Notes under the pieces: model-generated
Databases searched by the model: none
The model's input: only the letters and a program-made list of their open reading frames with translations
What the model was told of the DNA's origin: nothing
NCBI GenBank assembly: GCA_026395675.1
Contig: JAPLYF010000043.1
Coordinates: 1-14,269 of the forward strand
Length of the DNA stretch: 14,269 nucleotides
Direction of reading: 5' to 3'
From: Candidatus Parcubacteria bacterium
GTDB lineage: Bacteria; Patescibacteriota; Patescibacteriia; CAIXNZ01
Position numbers and translations under genes: made by a program
Shown here: one piece after another, positions 5,137 to 11,936 of the stretch
Position numbering within the stretch: the stretch's first letter is position 1
Layout: each line of letters begins with the position of its first letter

Positions 5137-6312
5137 ATGAAAATAGCGCAAGTCGTTTGCAGATTTAAACCATACAAAGCTGGCATTGGCAATGTGGCCT
5201 ACAGCCAATCTTTGGGTTTGGCAAAATTGGGACATCAGGTAACTGTTTTTACACCTTCATACAATAAAAGCGATCAAGATATTTCTTTTTCTGAATTTGA
5301 GGTAAAAAGATTGAGGGCGTATGGCAAAATAGGCAATGGCGCTTTTTTGCCTCAGCTTTTTTGGAGCTTAAAAAAATTTGATTTGGTCAATCTGCATTAT
5401 CCTTTTTTTGGCGGAGCAGAGGTTATTTGGCTGCTTAAACTTTTACGCGGCAAAAAAATGAAATTAGTAATTAGTTATCACATGGATGTGGTGGGCGGGA
5501 TTTTTATGAAGCCGTTTTTTAAACTGCACACCAAATTTATCATGCCCAGAATAATTAAATCAGCTGATCTGGTTATTGCTGATTCTCTTGATTATGTCAA
5601 AAGTTCAAATATAAAAAATTTAGCAGCCAAAGAACCTGAAAAATTTGTGGAGATTCAGCCAAGTGTTGACCTGGAGAGATTTTTTCCTTCTCAAAAGGAC
5701 AAATTGCTTTTATATAAATATGGCCTTAATGAACAATTTGACCGGGTTTTGCTTTTTGTCGGGGCCTTGGATAAAGCCCACTATTTTAAGGGCATAGAGT
5801 TTTTGATAAATTCTTTTAATGTACTTGATTATTCTGGCAGCCAGGACGCAATTTATCGAGTCAAGCTTTTAATTGTCGGCGAAGGAAATTTAAAAGAGAA
5901 ATATCAAAATCAAGTGGCCGCAGCAGGTCTCCAGGATAAAATTATTTTTACTGACCCAGTTTCTGATGCGGATTTGCCCAAATATTATAATTTAGCCGAG
6001 GTTATTATCTTGCCCTCAATTGACCGTTCAGAAGCGTTCGGTATTACTTTAATAGAGGCCCTGGCCTGCGCTAAACCAGTCGTGGCTTCTAATTTGCCAG
6101 GTGTGCGCAGTGTAGTTGATGATGGGATTAATGGTTTTGTTTTTGAAGTTAAACAGGAAGGTGATTTGGCCAATTGTGTAAATAAATTATTTAAAGATAA
6201 TGAATTGCGCGAAAAAATGGGACAGGTAGCCAGAGCCAAGGCAGAGAAATTTTATAATCAGGATATTTTAATAAGCAAATTGGAGAAAATATATTTGGAA
6301 TTGGTTAAATAA
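5137..6312 (+). CDS. GT4 family glycosyltransferase
   Basis: A 391-residue retaining glycosyltransferase (GT-B fold, GT4), the usual length. The N-terminal half has the acceptor-side loop KAGIGNVAYSQSLGLAKLGHQVTVFTP (14-40) and SYHMDVVGG (113-121). The C-terminal half has LLFVGALDKAHYFKGIEFLI (205-224) and the nucleotide-sugar site SEAFGITLIEALACAKPVVAS (298-318) with both glutamates of the EX7E motif (Glu299, Glu307). It probably adds a mannose- or glucose-type sugar to a lipid-linked acceptor at the inner membrane face; the donor is not predictable. No SD is seen. It precedes a second GT4 gene by 38 bases and is likely co-transcribed with it. Confidence 0.93.
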   Translation: MKIAQVVCRFKPYKAGIGNVAYSQSLGLAKLGHQVTVFTPSYNKSDQDISFSEFEVKRLRAYGKIGNGAFLPQLFWSLKKFDLVNLHYPFFGGAEVIWLLKLLRGKKMKLVISYHMDVVGGIFMKPFFKLHTKFIMPRIIKSADLVIADSLDYVKSSNIKNLAAKEPEKFVEIQPSVDLERFFPSQKDKLLLYKYGLNEQFDRVLLFVGALDKAHYFKGIEFLINSFNVLDYSGSQDAIYRVKLLIVGEGNLKEKYQNQVAAAGLQDKIIFTDPVSDADLPKYYNLAEVIILPSIDRSEAFGITLIEALACAKPVVASNLPGVRSVVDDGINGFVFEVKQEGDLANCVNKLFKDNELREKMGQVARAKAEKFYNQDILISKLEKIYLELVK

Positions 6313-6350
6313 TGTTTTGGAGGTAAAAAAGTTAATTATTTTAAAAAATT

Positions 6351-7529
6351 ATGAAGATTGGGCTGATCAATAGTTTATATAAACCATATAAAAGAGGGGG
6401 AGCAGAAGTGGTTTTTACCAATATTGTCAAAGAATTGAAAAAAGACGGCCATGATGTTTTTGTAATCACAATTTCCGGCAAAAAAAATAAAACCAAATAT
6501 TTTATGACTGAGATGGATAATATTAGGGTTTACCGTTTTTATCCAAAAAATATTTTTTCTTTTATTGAAATAAACAGCCAGCCCCTCTGGAGAAGATTGA
6601 TCTGGCTTTTAATCGATACTTTTAATTGGCATTCATATCGCGAAGTAAAAAAAATATTAAAAGCAGAAAAGCCAGAATTAGTTCTTTCTCATAATGTTAA
6701 AGGTCTGGGCTATTTAACCTGGCTGGCAATCAGGCACTCTAAAATTAAAAATTTTCATACCTTGCATGATGTCCAGCTGGTTAATCCCAGCGGACTGATT
6801 ATCAAAGGCCAAGAAAAATTAGGAGTACATTTTAAAATTTATGCTAAGATAAGCAAAATTTTAATTAATAATCCCGAGGTTATAATTTCGCCGTCACATT
6901 GGCTTTTAGATTTTTATAAGCCCTATAGTTTTTTTAAAAAATCAAAAGAAATAGTTATTCCTAATCCTATAATTTTGGAAGACGAACATTTTAAAAAGAT
7001 TTTTACAGATAATAAGATTAATTATCTTTTTTTGGGTCAGCTAGAAAAACATAAAGGAATTCTTTTTTTAATGGATGTATTCAAGGAGTTTGCTCAGAAG
7101 AATAATTGCCGACTTTACATTGTTGGTTCTGGCCGCTTAGAAAAACAGCTTAAAGAAAAATATGGTCAAAATGACTGGGTTGAATTTCTGGGTTTTGTGC
7201 CGGCCAATAAACTTGGCCAGGCAGTATTTAAAAAAATACATTTTACAATTGTGCCATCTTTGTGTTATGAAAATTCACCCAGTGTGATTTATGACAGTTT
7301 TAAATTCAGCACGCCTGTAATTGCTTCAGCGATCGGCGGCATTCCTGAATTAGTTCAAGAGGGGGTAAATGGCTATCTTTTTGAACCAGGGAATAGAATT
7401 GGTTTATTAAATAAATTAAATTTCAGTTTGCAGGCCTTAAATAATTTTGAAAAAATGTCTGAAAATGCTAAAATTAAAGCAAAAGAATTTGATATTAGGC
7501 AATACGTTTACAAGGTTTTAAATCTATAA
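6351..7529 (+). CDS. GT4 family glycosyltransferase, second copy type
   Basis: A 392-residue GT-B glycosyltransferase, diverged from its upstream neighbour but with the same layout. Features are the Gly-rich N-terminal loop KPYKRGGAEVVFTNIVKEL (11-29), LHDVQLVNPSG (138-148), FLGQLEKHKGI (227-237), GSGRLEKQL (259-267) and ENSPSVIYDSFKFSTPVIASAIGGIPELV (307-335). In the EX7E motif the second glutamate is an aspartate (Glu307, Asp315), a conservative change. It presumably acts on the same glycan as the first GT4 enzyme. The GGAGG at 6319-6323 is 27 bases from the ATG, too far to be a normal SD, and the upstream frame is closed by a TAA at 6342, so the ATG at 6351 is the only sensible start. Confidence 0.92.
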   Translation: MKIGLINSLYKPYKRGGAEVVFTNIVKELKKDGHDVFVITISGKKNKTKYFMTEMDNIRVYRFYPKNIFSFIEINSQPLWRRLIWLLIDTFNWHSYREVKKILKAEKPELVLSHNVKGLGYLTWLAIRHSKIKNFHTLHDVQLVNPSGLIIKGQEKLGVHFKIYAKISKILINNPEVIISPSHWLLDFYKPYSFFKKSKEIVIPNPIILEDEHFKKIFTDNKINYLFLGQLEKHKGILFLMDVFKEFAQKNNCRLYIVGSGRLEKQLKEKYGQNDWVEFLGFVPANKLGQAVFKKIHFTIVPSLCYENSPSVIYDSFKFSTPVIASAIGGIPELVQEGVNGYLFEPGNRIGLLNKLNFSLQALNNFEKMSENAKIKAKEFDIRQYVYKVLNL

Positions 7530-7581
7530 TTTTAATAATTAAGGCCCTGGTATTTTATTAGTATATGCCCAACGAATTTAT

Positions 7582-7601
7582 CCCAAAGGGATCCCTTCGG
7601 G
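7582..7601. repeat. Palindromic repeat in the gap after the second GT4 gene
   Basis: CCC (7582-7584) and GGG (7599-7601) flank the palindromic core AGGGATCCCT. It is a near-perfect 20-base palindrome with one mismatched pair. It lacks a T-run, so it is more likely a dispersed element than a terminator. Confidence 0.55.
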
Positions 7602-7617
7602 CCAAATATTTATACAG

Positions 7618-7656
7618 ATTTACAAAACATATAAGGATTTTGTATTATTTGTAAAT
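7618..7656. repeat. 9-bp inverted repeat upstream of the FecR gene
   Basis: ATTTACAAA (7618-7626) and TTTGTAAAT (7648-7656) are exact inverse copies 21 bases apart. The right arm overlaps the proposed -35 box of the FecR gene, so it may be an operator, but the sequence is very AT-rich and chance is possible. Confidence 0.4.
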
Positions 7657-7678
7657 AATTTGTAGTTTTGTTTAGAAT
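7649..7678 (+). promoter_or_regulatory. Candidate promoter of the FecR gene
   Basis: TTGTAA (7649-7654), an 18-base spacer and TAGAAT (7673-7678). The -10 ends 5 bases before the ATG at 7684, so the transcript would begin at or next to the start codon, meaning a leaderless message. No SD is present. Confidence 0.4.
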
Positions 7679-7683
7679 AAAAT

Positions 7684-9069
7684 ATGTATTATTATCGACG
7701 CAAAGCCAACCCCCTTAAATGGGTTATAATTTTAATAATCATTGTCGCCATTGGTGGTTTTGGTTATTGGTTTTATATTAATTATTTTAGTAAAATTGAA
7801 TTTCCTAAAGAACAAGTGCTGCCAGCGGAAATTAAACCAGCCGAGAATACGGCTAAAATTTTGAATTTAAAATTAGCTGAAAGTAAAGGAGAAGTCAATA
7901 TAGATTTTGAAAACAAGGGTTATGAAAAGGCAATTTCTGAGTCGGTTTTGCACCAGGGCGACAAAATTAAAACAGGGGATCAGAGTTATGTTATTTTAAA
8001 ATTTGAAGACAATTCTTTAATTCGTTTAGGGGCTCAAACAGAAATTAGTCTGCAAAATTTAGCAGAAAATGATATTTTGATCGAACAAACAATGGGCAGA
8101 ACTTATCATAACTTGAATAAGCAGAACAAATATCAAATCAAATATGCCAATGCCAGCGTTAGTTCACTGGGGACGAAATTTGAAATTATCACCAATGAAA
8201 AAATTAATTATTTAGCTGTCTTAGTTTTTGAAAACAAAGTTAATGTGACAATTTCAGACAATAATGACATTATGCTGGCCGGTCGTCTAGATCCTAATGA
8301 AAAAGCCCTGGTTGATCTGAAGGCAGTTAAAAAAGATATGTTTAAAATTGAAAATTTTGAGTTGCAAACTTTAATCAAAGATCCTTGGTATAAATGGAAT
8401 TTTGATTTGGATAAAGGATTGACGGAAAATTTGCAGGAGGAACCGAATTTTTCTACCACAACTGAAAGCTTAGAATTGGCAGCAGAAACCAAGGAAAATG
8501 GGATTTATCTTTCTTGGTCAAATTATAACAAGGATGATTTTAAATCATATGAATTAATGCGTTCAGAAACTAATTCTGATTTAAAATATCCTGATACTGA
8601 GGCAATAAAAACCTCTTTGTCAAAAGATTTTAATTCTTTTCTTGATAGCAAGGCAGAGAAAAATAAACAATATTATTATAGAGTTTGCGTTGTAAAAATT
8701 AATAATAATGTTGTCTGCGGCAATGTGGTTAAGGTTCAAGCAGCGGCTGAAGAGAAAGATATGGTCGCGCCTGTAGCACCTGTTCTTTCGGCTGTAATCT
8801 CTGCTGAGGGCGTGCAATTGAGCTGGACCCAAAATTCAGAAAAGGATTTTAAGGAATATTTGGTGGTCAAATCTTTAACCAATTCCTTATTAAGTTATCC
8901 CGGCGAAGGGGCCTTAGCCATTAAAAATCTGGGAAGTGAAAGTTATTTAGATCGGGAAGTAAATATCACCAGCGCTGGCAATGTCTATTATCGTATTTGC
9001 AGTATGGATTTGTCCGGCAATATAGCTTGTTCAAATATTATTAAAATTGAAAACGGGCAGATGAAATAA
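7684..9069 (+). CDS. Membrane-anchored FecR-domain protein with two Fn3-like repeats
   Basis: A 461-residue protein. A short basic N-terminus (MYYYRRKANPLKW) precedes one membrane helix (13-33), so the rest lies outside the cytoplasm. Residues about 65-215 form a FecR-type domain (SKGEVNID, LHQGDKIKTGDQSYVILKFEDNSLIRL, NASVSSLGTKFEI, FENKVNV). Two homologous Fn3-like repeats follow, at about 262-352 and 365-457. Both carry LSW, DF(K)xY, TNSxLxYP and a C-terminal strand with two cysteines ten apart (Cys335/Cys345 and Cys439/Cys449) that could form disulfides. No FecI-type sigma factor or TonB receptor is nearby, so classical iron signalling is unlikely; a structural or glycan-binding surface role fits better. 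Some -10 boxes in this window suggest leaderless transcription, here too. Confidence 0.88.
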   Translation: MYYYRRKANPLKWVIILIIIVAIGGFGYWFYINYFSKIEFPKEQVLPAEIKPAENTAKILNLKLAESKGEVNIDFENKGYEKAISESVLHQGDKIKTGDQSYVILKFEDNSLIRLGAQTEISLQNLAENDILIEQTMGRTYHNLNKQNKYQIKYANASVSSLGTKFEIITNEKINYLAVLVFENKVNVTISDNNDIMLAGRLDPNEKALVDLKAVKKDMFKIENFELQTLIKDPWYKWNFDLDKGLTENLQEEPNFSTTTESLELAAETKENGIYLSWSNYNKDDFKSYELMRSETNSDLKYPDTEAIKTSLSKDFNSFLDSKAEKNKQYYYRVCVVKINNNVVCGNVVKVQAAAEEKDMVAPVAPVLSAVISAEGVQLSWTQNSEKDFKEYLVVKSLTNSLLSYPGEGALAIKNLGSESYLDREVNITSAGNVYYRICSMDLSGNIACSNIIKIENGQMK

Positions 9070-9165
9070 AAAAGCCACCTTGTCATTCCGAACTAATGTG
9101 AGGAATCTATTACACTGAAGTAATAGATCCTTCGTTACACTCAGGATGACAATGTGGTTTTTTTT
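9068..9165. terminator. Nested-hairpin bidirectional terminator between convergent genes
   Basis: An outer stem pairs AAAAAAGCCAC-TTGTCAT-CC (from 9068) with GGATGACAATGTGG-TTTTTT (to about 9165), and an inner stem CTATTAC (9107-9113) pairs with GTAATAG (9120-9126) around a 6-base loop. A-runs and T-runs on the two flanks give each strand a U-tract. The stop codons of the FecR gene (9067-9069) and of the minus-strand membrane protein (9164-9166) lie on its two edges. The TGTCATTCC...GGATGACA ends match a widespread class of bacterial palindromic repeats, remembered and not searched. Confidence 0.8.
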
Positions 9166-11314
9166 ATTTGAAATACTTAAACACCCAGATTTTATCATCA
9201 ACTGTGTAAATTCCATCCGCCTCATTTTTGGCTTGAGCTGAAATATCTACAAAATGGCTCCAATAGGTCGGTAAAACAAAATAAGCTGTTTTAACGCCTG
9301 TATAATCCATGGCTTCTTCCACTGTTTGCTTGGTTGCAGATTGATAAATCATTTTTTCAAAATAGCTATAAAGCCGGGCGCCGGTTGGAATCGGATAAAA
9401 ATATTGGCCAGCATAATATTTGCTAAAGCCAAAAGTTTTTAGGGCTGCAATTGATTCCATTTGATTGGCCAGCACAATAATTAATTTGCTGTTTTCATAA
9501 TCATCAAAGCGAGGATAACTTAAATATAAGGATAAGGAAAGGAAGAGGGAGAGAATTAAAATTACAAAGGATTTATAAATAAAAGGTTTGGCCAAAGTTT
9601 TTTCTAGCAGAAGATATAAGCCGTAAATTACGATCGGCAATAAAAAGTAAAATGAGAGCTGAAAAATTCTGCTGCTAAAATCGCCTTGTTCGTAATTAAT
9701 AATGAATGAAACATTTATAAAACTTAGGAGAATTGCATTGATTGTTAAAATAGCGAAAGTTAAAATAGAGGCGAGAAATAATTGGGTTTTATGATGCTTA
9801 ACGAGATTGTATAAGGTTAATAAGGTTATGATTAGGAAAATTAAATAAATTGAATTTTTATATAAATAAGCCAGGTCTAGAAAATACCAATATTGCCTGG
9901 CAAACATATTAGGCAATTGGATAAAAAAATTCTGCGGCGTGGCAATTGTAATTTTATAAATTGAAATAATTGAATTAAGCAACAAGGCCAAAGGCAAGGC
10001 AAAGACCGAAAGTAAAGTAAAGATGATTAAAATGATTCTAGTAGTATAATTTTTATTTTTTACTAACCAAAGAATGATTAAATAAATTAAAATAGGTATG
10101 CCGGAAAGCGCATGAATTGCCAAGGTACACAGAGTTAATAAAATTAAATACCAAAAAGGAATTTGCCTGTCTTGGCCGGGCTTTGACACAGACAAGTCGG
10201 ACTTTGGACCAGACAAGCCAAGGCCAGGTTTGTCTTTTAAATACAATAAAGATAAAAATAAAATTATGATTGCATATAAATTAGCCAGTGCTTGAGGAGT
10301 GGTGGCAATGAATAAGCCAAATGGTAGTAATAAAAAACTTAAGCATAAAATTTGGGTCAAGTTTTTTTGCCAGTCAAAGGTTTTAGCCAAGCTTTTGTAA
10401 ATTATAAAAGGCAAAAACACGGAAAGTAAAACTGGCAATAGCAATTTATCAAGCCATTCAACTGAAATTTGGAATAAGTGCGCCAAAATAACCACAATTG
10501 AGTATTGGCCCAAATAATAAAATGGCTTGGGTAAAATAAAGCCGTTTTTGAAAATTGCGAGTTCTGTGACCTGATGGACAAAAGGGTCAAAGCCATAGCC
10601 GAGTTTGTAAATTATGAAAGCGACTGAAGTTGTCAAGAAAAAGTGTAGCGAGATTAAAAGAGACGAAAGAGGGTTTTTTTTAGTAAAAAGTAAAAGGATT
10701 AAATTTAAGGTGGCTAAGAAGTAGATTATAAAAAAAGCTTTGGGAATAACTTGCCAGGGGGAACGGATGGCCTCGGTGGTTTGGCTAATAAAAAGGGTGT
10801 AAATGGCGATGGCGAAAAGGATGAGATAGGTGATGGTTAAAATTATGGATTTAGATTTAATGAGGTTGATGAGGTTTGATGAAGTTAGATGAGGTTTGAT
10901 GAGGTTGGAAAATAAATTCTGAATTCTGAATTCTGAATTCTGAAATGTATTAAAATCTAAGATGAGAATTGCTATTGAAATTACAGTTAATAAAATGCTG
11001 ACAGACAATTGGTTTAATTGGTAGAAATAATAGATTATGGCGCCAAGAAGGGAATAAGCTGAAAGCAAAGAAAATATGCCCAGGATTATTTGCCAGCCCC
11101 GAAGGGGCCCCTGGGGGCTAAATTCTTTGTCTTTTCCGCCAGAGGCGGATCCGCCTATGGCGGAAAAAATAATCCTGCCCAGTAAAAAGCCAAAAATTAT
11201 AAAATAAAGCAGAACCAATGGGATTCCTAAGTAAAGCGATTTGAACCAACTACTATTAAATAAAACCGCAATAACCAAGAGTAAAAGTAGAATAATTTTA
11301 ATAATTTTATACAT
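9164..11314 (-). CDS. Large polytopic membrane protein, possibly GT-C-type glycan assembly enzyme
   Basis: A 716-residue integral membrane protein with many hydrophobic helices along residues 1-590 and a polar C-terminal part (about 610-716, GARLYSYFEKMIYQSATKQ...) likely outside the cytoplasm. I do not recognise a named family. GYGFDPFVHQVTELAIFKNGF (239-259) after several helices resembles the first extracytoplasmic loop of GT-C glycosyltransferases, where an acidic residue binds the lipid-linked donor, so a GT-C or polymerase role is possible but unproven. Three polar interhelical stretches are encoded by repeats: 51-74 (palindromes), 123-153 (tandem 7-mers and 10-mers) and 361-385 (direct repeat). 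The start ATG at 11314 follows an extended -10 box by 6 bases, without an SD. It ends in a terminator shared with the FecR gene. Confidence 0.85.
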   Translation of the reverse strand: MYKIIKIILLLLLVIAVLFNSSWFKSLYLGIPLVLLYFIIFGFLLGRIIFSAIGGSASGGKDKEFSPQGPLRGWQIILGIFSLLSAYSLLGAIIYYFYQLNQLSVSILLTVISIAILILDFNTFQNSEFRIQNLFSNLIKPHLTSSNLINLIKSKSIILTITYLILFAIAIYTLFISQTTEAIRSPWQVIPKAFFIIYFLATLNLILLLFTKKNPLSSLLISLHFFLTTSVAFIIYKLGYGFDPFVHQVTELAIFKNGFILPKPFYYLGQYSIVVILAHLFQISVEWLDKLLLPVLLSVFLPFIIYKSLAKTFDWQKNLTQILCLSFLLLPFGLFIATTPQALANLYAIIILFLSLLYLKDKPGLGLSGPKSDLSVSKPGQDRQIPFWYLILLTLCTLAIHALSGIPILIYLIILWLVKNKNYTTRIILIIFTLLSVFALPLALLLNSIISIYKITIATPQNFFIQLPNMFARQYWYFLDLAYLYKNSIYLIFLIITLLTLYNLVKHHKTQLFLASILTFAILTINAILLSFINVSFIINYEQGDFSSRIFQLSFYFLLPIVIYGLYLLLEKTLAKPFIYKSFVILILSLFLSLSLYLSYPRFDDYENSKLIIVLANQMESIAALKTFGFSKYYAGQYFYPIPTGARLYSYFEKMIYQSATKQTVEEAMDYTGVKTAYFVLPTYWSHFVDISAQAKNEADGIYTVDDKIWVFKYFK
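10181..10217. repeat. Direct repeat inside the large membrane protein gene
   Basis: CTTTGACACAGACAAG (10181-10196) recurs as CTTTGGACCAGACAAG (10202-10217). The offset is 21 bases, exactly seven codons, so the reading frame is kept and the peptide LSGPKSD/LSVSKPG is repeated. CTTGGC (10171-10176) and GCCAAG (10217-10222) flank the pair as an inverted repeat. It encodes the polar loop at residues 361-385. Confidence 0.6.
10861..10908. repeat. Decamer tandem repeat (GAGGTTTGAT type)
   Basis: Four to five imperfect 10-base units run in tandem: TGAGGTTGAT, GAGGTTTGAT, GAAGTTAGAT, GAGGTTTGAT, then GAGGTTGG. On the minus strand they encode NLIKPHLTSSNLINLIK, a linker in the large membrane protein next to the heptamer array. 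Confidence 0.75.
10915..10942. repeat. Heptanucleotide tandem repeat (AATTCTG x4)
   Basis: Four exact copies of AATTCTG (CAGAATT on the coding minus strand) lie at 10915-10921, 10922-10928, 10929-10935 and 10936-10942. They encode QNSEFRIQN, a 7-residue period, in a polar loop at residues 125-133 of the large membrane protein. Confidence 0.9.
11097..11117. repeat. CCCC/GGGG palindromes in coding sequence
   Basis: CCCC-GAA-GGGG (11097-11107) overlaps a GGGGCCCC palindrome (11104-11111) followed by T and GGGGG. It encodes SPQGPLRG in the same repeat-rich loop (about residues 66-73) of the large membrane protein. Confidence 0.55.
11132..11167. repeat. 36-bp near-perfect palindrome in coding sequence
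   Basis: Positions 11132-11167 are self-complementary around 11149/11150 with a single mismatch (11142 against 11157). Outer arms are TTTTCCGCC and GGCGGAAAA; the centre is AGGCGGATCCGCCT. On the minus strand it reads in frame as FSAIGGSASGGK. TTTCCGCCAGAGGC is shared with the intergenic repeat at 3197. Confidence 0.8.
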
Positions 11315-11320
11315 GACTTA

Positions 11321-11329
11321 ATTTTAGCA
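11321..11329 (-). promoter_or_regulatory. Extended -10 promoter of the large membrane protein gene
   Basis: The minus strand reads TGCTAAAAT, an extended -10 (TGn plus TAAAAT), with only 6 bases between it and the ATG at 11314. This predicts a leaderless message. No clear -35 is present; the T-run of the preceding terminator lies in its place. The same 9 bases drive the divergent gene at 11937. Confidence 0.5.
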
Positions 11330-11338
11330 CATTTTATC

Positions 11339-11369
11339 AAAAAAAAAAGAGAGCATCATGGATGCTCTC
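11339..11369 (-). terminator. Intrinsic terminator overlapping the end of the zinc-ribbon gene
   Basis: Minus-strand arms GAGAGCATC (plus 11361-11369) and GATGCTCTC (plus 11349-11357) form a perfect 9-bp stem with a 3-base loop, followed by ten Ts (11339-11348). The TGA stop of the 157-residue gene (11356-11358) lies within the hairpin. Confidence 0.9.
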
Positions 11370-11829
11370 GGTAGTTTTTTAAGGCCTTTAAGCCAAGCGG
11401 GTATGTCCCAAAGTGCTTTATAATGTTGTAAAAGAGTTGGCGATTTTTTTTCGCCAGATAGGTAATGCCGAGATAGCCCCTTTTTTCTTTGATTTGCCGC
11501 ATCTGATTTAATGTCTGGATCGGACATATGTAATAAACATTTTCCACCCGATTACTACCATTTTTGTGGTTAATAATCAAATTGGCAAAAAATTTGTGCC
11601 CACATTTGGGACACGTTGTCCGAAATTCCTGGGGATCAGCGGAAAAGCCCTTTTTGATTTGTCTTTCACTCAGTTTGTGTCCGCAGTTAGGACAGATGCC
11701 TCGGGGAGTGGTAATAAAGTGTCCGAAATAAAGGGAAATCTGTTGTTTTAAAGAAAGACGTTGTTTTAATTCCTGCCTTTGGCTTTGAGATAGTCCCAGG
11801 CCTAAAGATTGTCCAATGCCTAAGTCCAT
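11356..11829 (-). CDS. Zinc-ribbon protein, function unknown
   Basis: A 157-residue soluble protein. The N-terminus is rich in Gln, Leu and Gly (GIGQSLGLGLSQSQRQELKQRLSLKQQ, about 5-30) and may form a helix. It is followed by two knuckles, CPNCGHKL (46-53) and CPKCGHKF (73-80), that together should bind one zinc ion. The basic C-terminal third (KKNRQLFYNIIKHFGTYPLGLKALKNYREHP) is distinctive but not one I recognise. It has a perfect-spacing promoter, AAAGGAGG as SD 8 bases before the ATG, and its own terminator, so it is an independent transcription unit. A nucleic-acid-binding or regulatory role is plausible from the zinc ribbon alone. It is not an evident relative of the 141-residue protein beyond the CxxC pairs. 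Confidence 0.88.
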   Translation of the reverse strand: MDLGIGQSLGLGLSQSQRQELKQRLSLKQQISLYFGHFITTPRGICPNCGHKLSERQIKKGFSADPQEFRTTCPKCGHKFFANLIINHKNGSNRVENVYYICPIQTLNQMRQIKEKRGYLGITYLAKKNRQLFYNIIKHFGTYPLGLKALKNYREHP

Positions 11830-11837
11830 TATCCCGA

Positions 11838-11845
11838 CCTCCTTT
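11838..11845 (-). promoter_or_regulatory. Strong Shine-Dalgarno site
   Basis: The minus strand reads AAAGGAGG, 8 bases before the ATG at 11829. It fixes the start of the 157-residue zinc-ribbon gene. Confidence 0.85.
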
Positions 11846-11865
11846 CAGTTAATTTGGTATTTATA

Positions 11866-11894
11866 ATTTTATCATAAAATTCGATAAGTGTCAA
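11866..11894 (-). promoter_or_regulatory. Consensus promoter of the zinc-ribbon gene
   Basis: On the minus strand TTGACA (11889-11894), a 17-base spacer and TAAAAT (11866-11871), preceded by TGA so that it also qualifies as an extended -10. This is the best housekeeping-type promoter in the window, about 36 bases upstream of the start codon. Confidence 0.75.
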
Positions 11895-11917
11895 TACTTT
11901 TAATTAACTTGCTTTTT

Positions 11918-11926
11918 TGCTAAAAT
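11918..11926 (+). promoter_or_regulatory. Extended -10 promoter of the GT39-like gene
   Basis: TGCTAAAAT ends 10 bases before the ATG at 11937, so the transcript would carry only a few bases of leader. It is identical to the box at 11321-11329 on the other strand. No good -35 box is seen. Confidence 0.5.
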
Positions 11927-11936
11927 AAAGTTAAAT

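Noticed and set aside
6319..6350. GGAGG at 6319-6323 as the SD of the second GT4 gene or of a small gene in the gap
   Set aside because: It is 27 bases from the ATG, and no open frame of useful length starts at normal distance from it.
7684..9069. Classical FecIR iron-signalling system
   Set aside because: No sigma factor or TonB-dependent receptor is in the window, and the protein has an unusual Fn3-like extension.
11566..11751. Plus-strand open frame of 61 codons over the zinc-ribbon gene
   Set aside because: It opposes a well-supported gene with promoter, SD, zinc knuckles and terminator.
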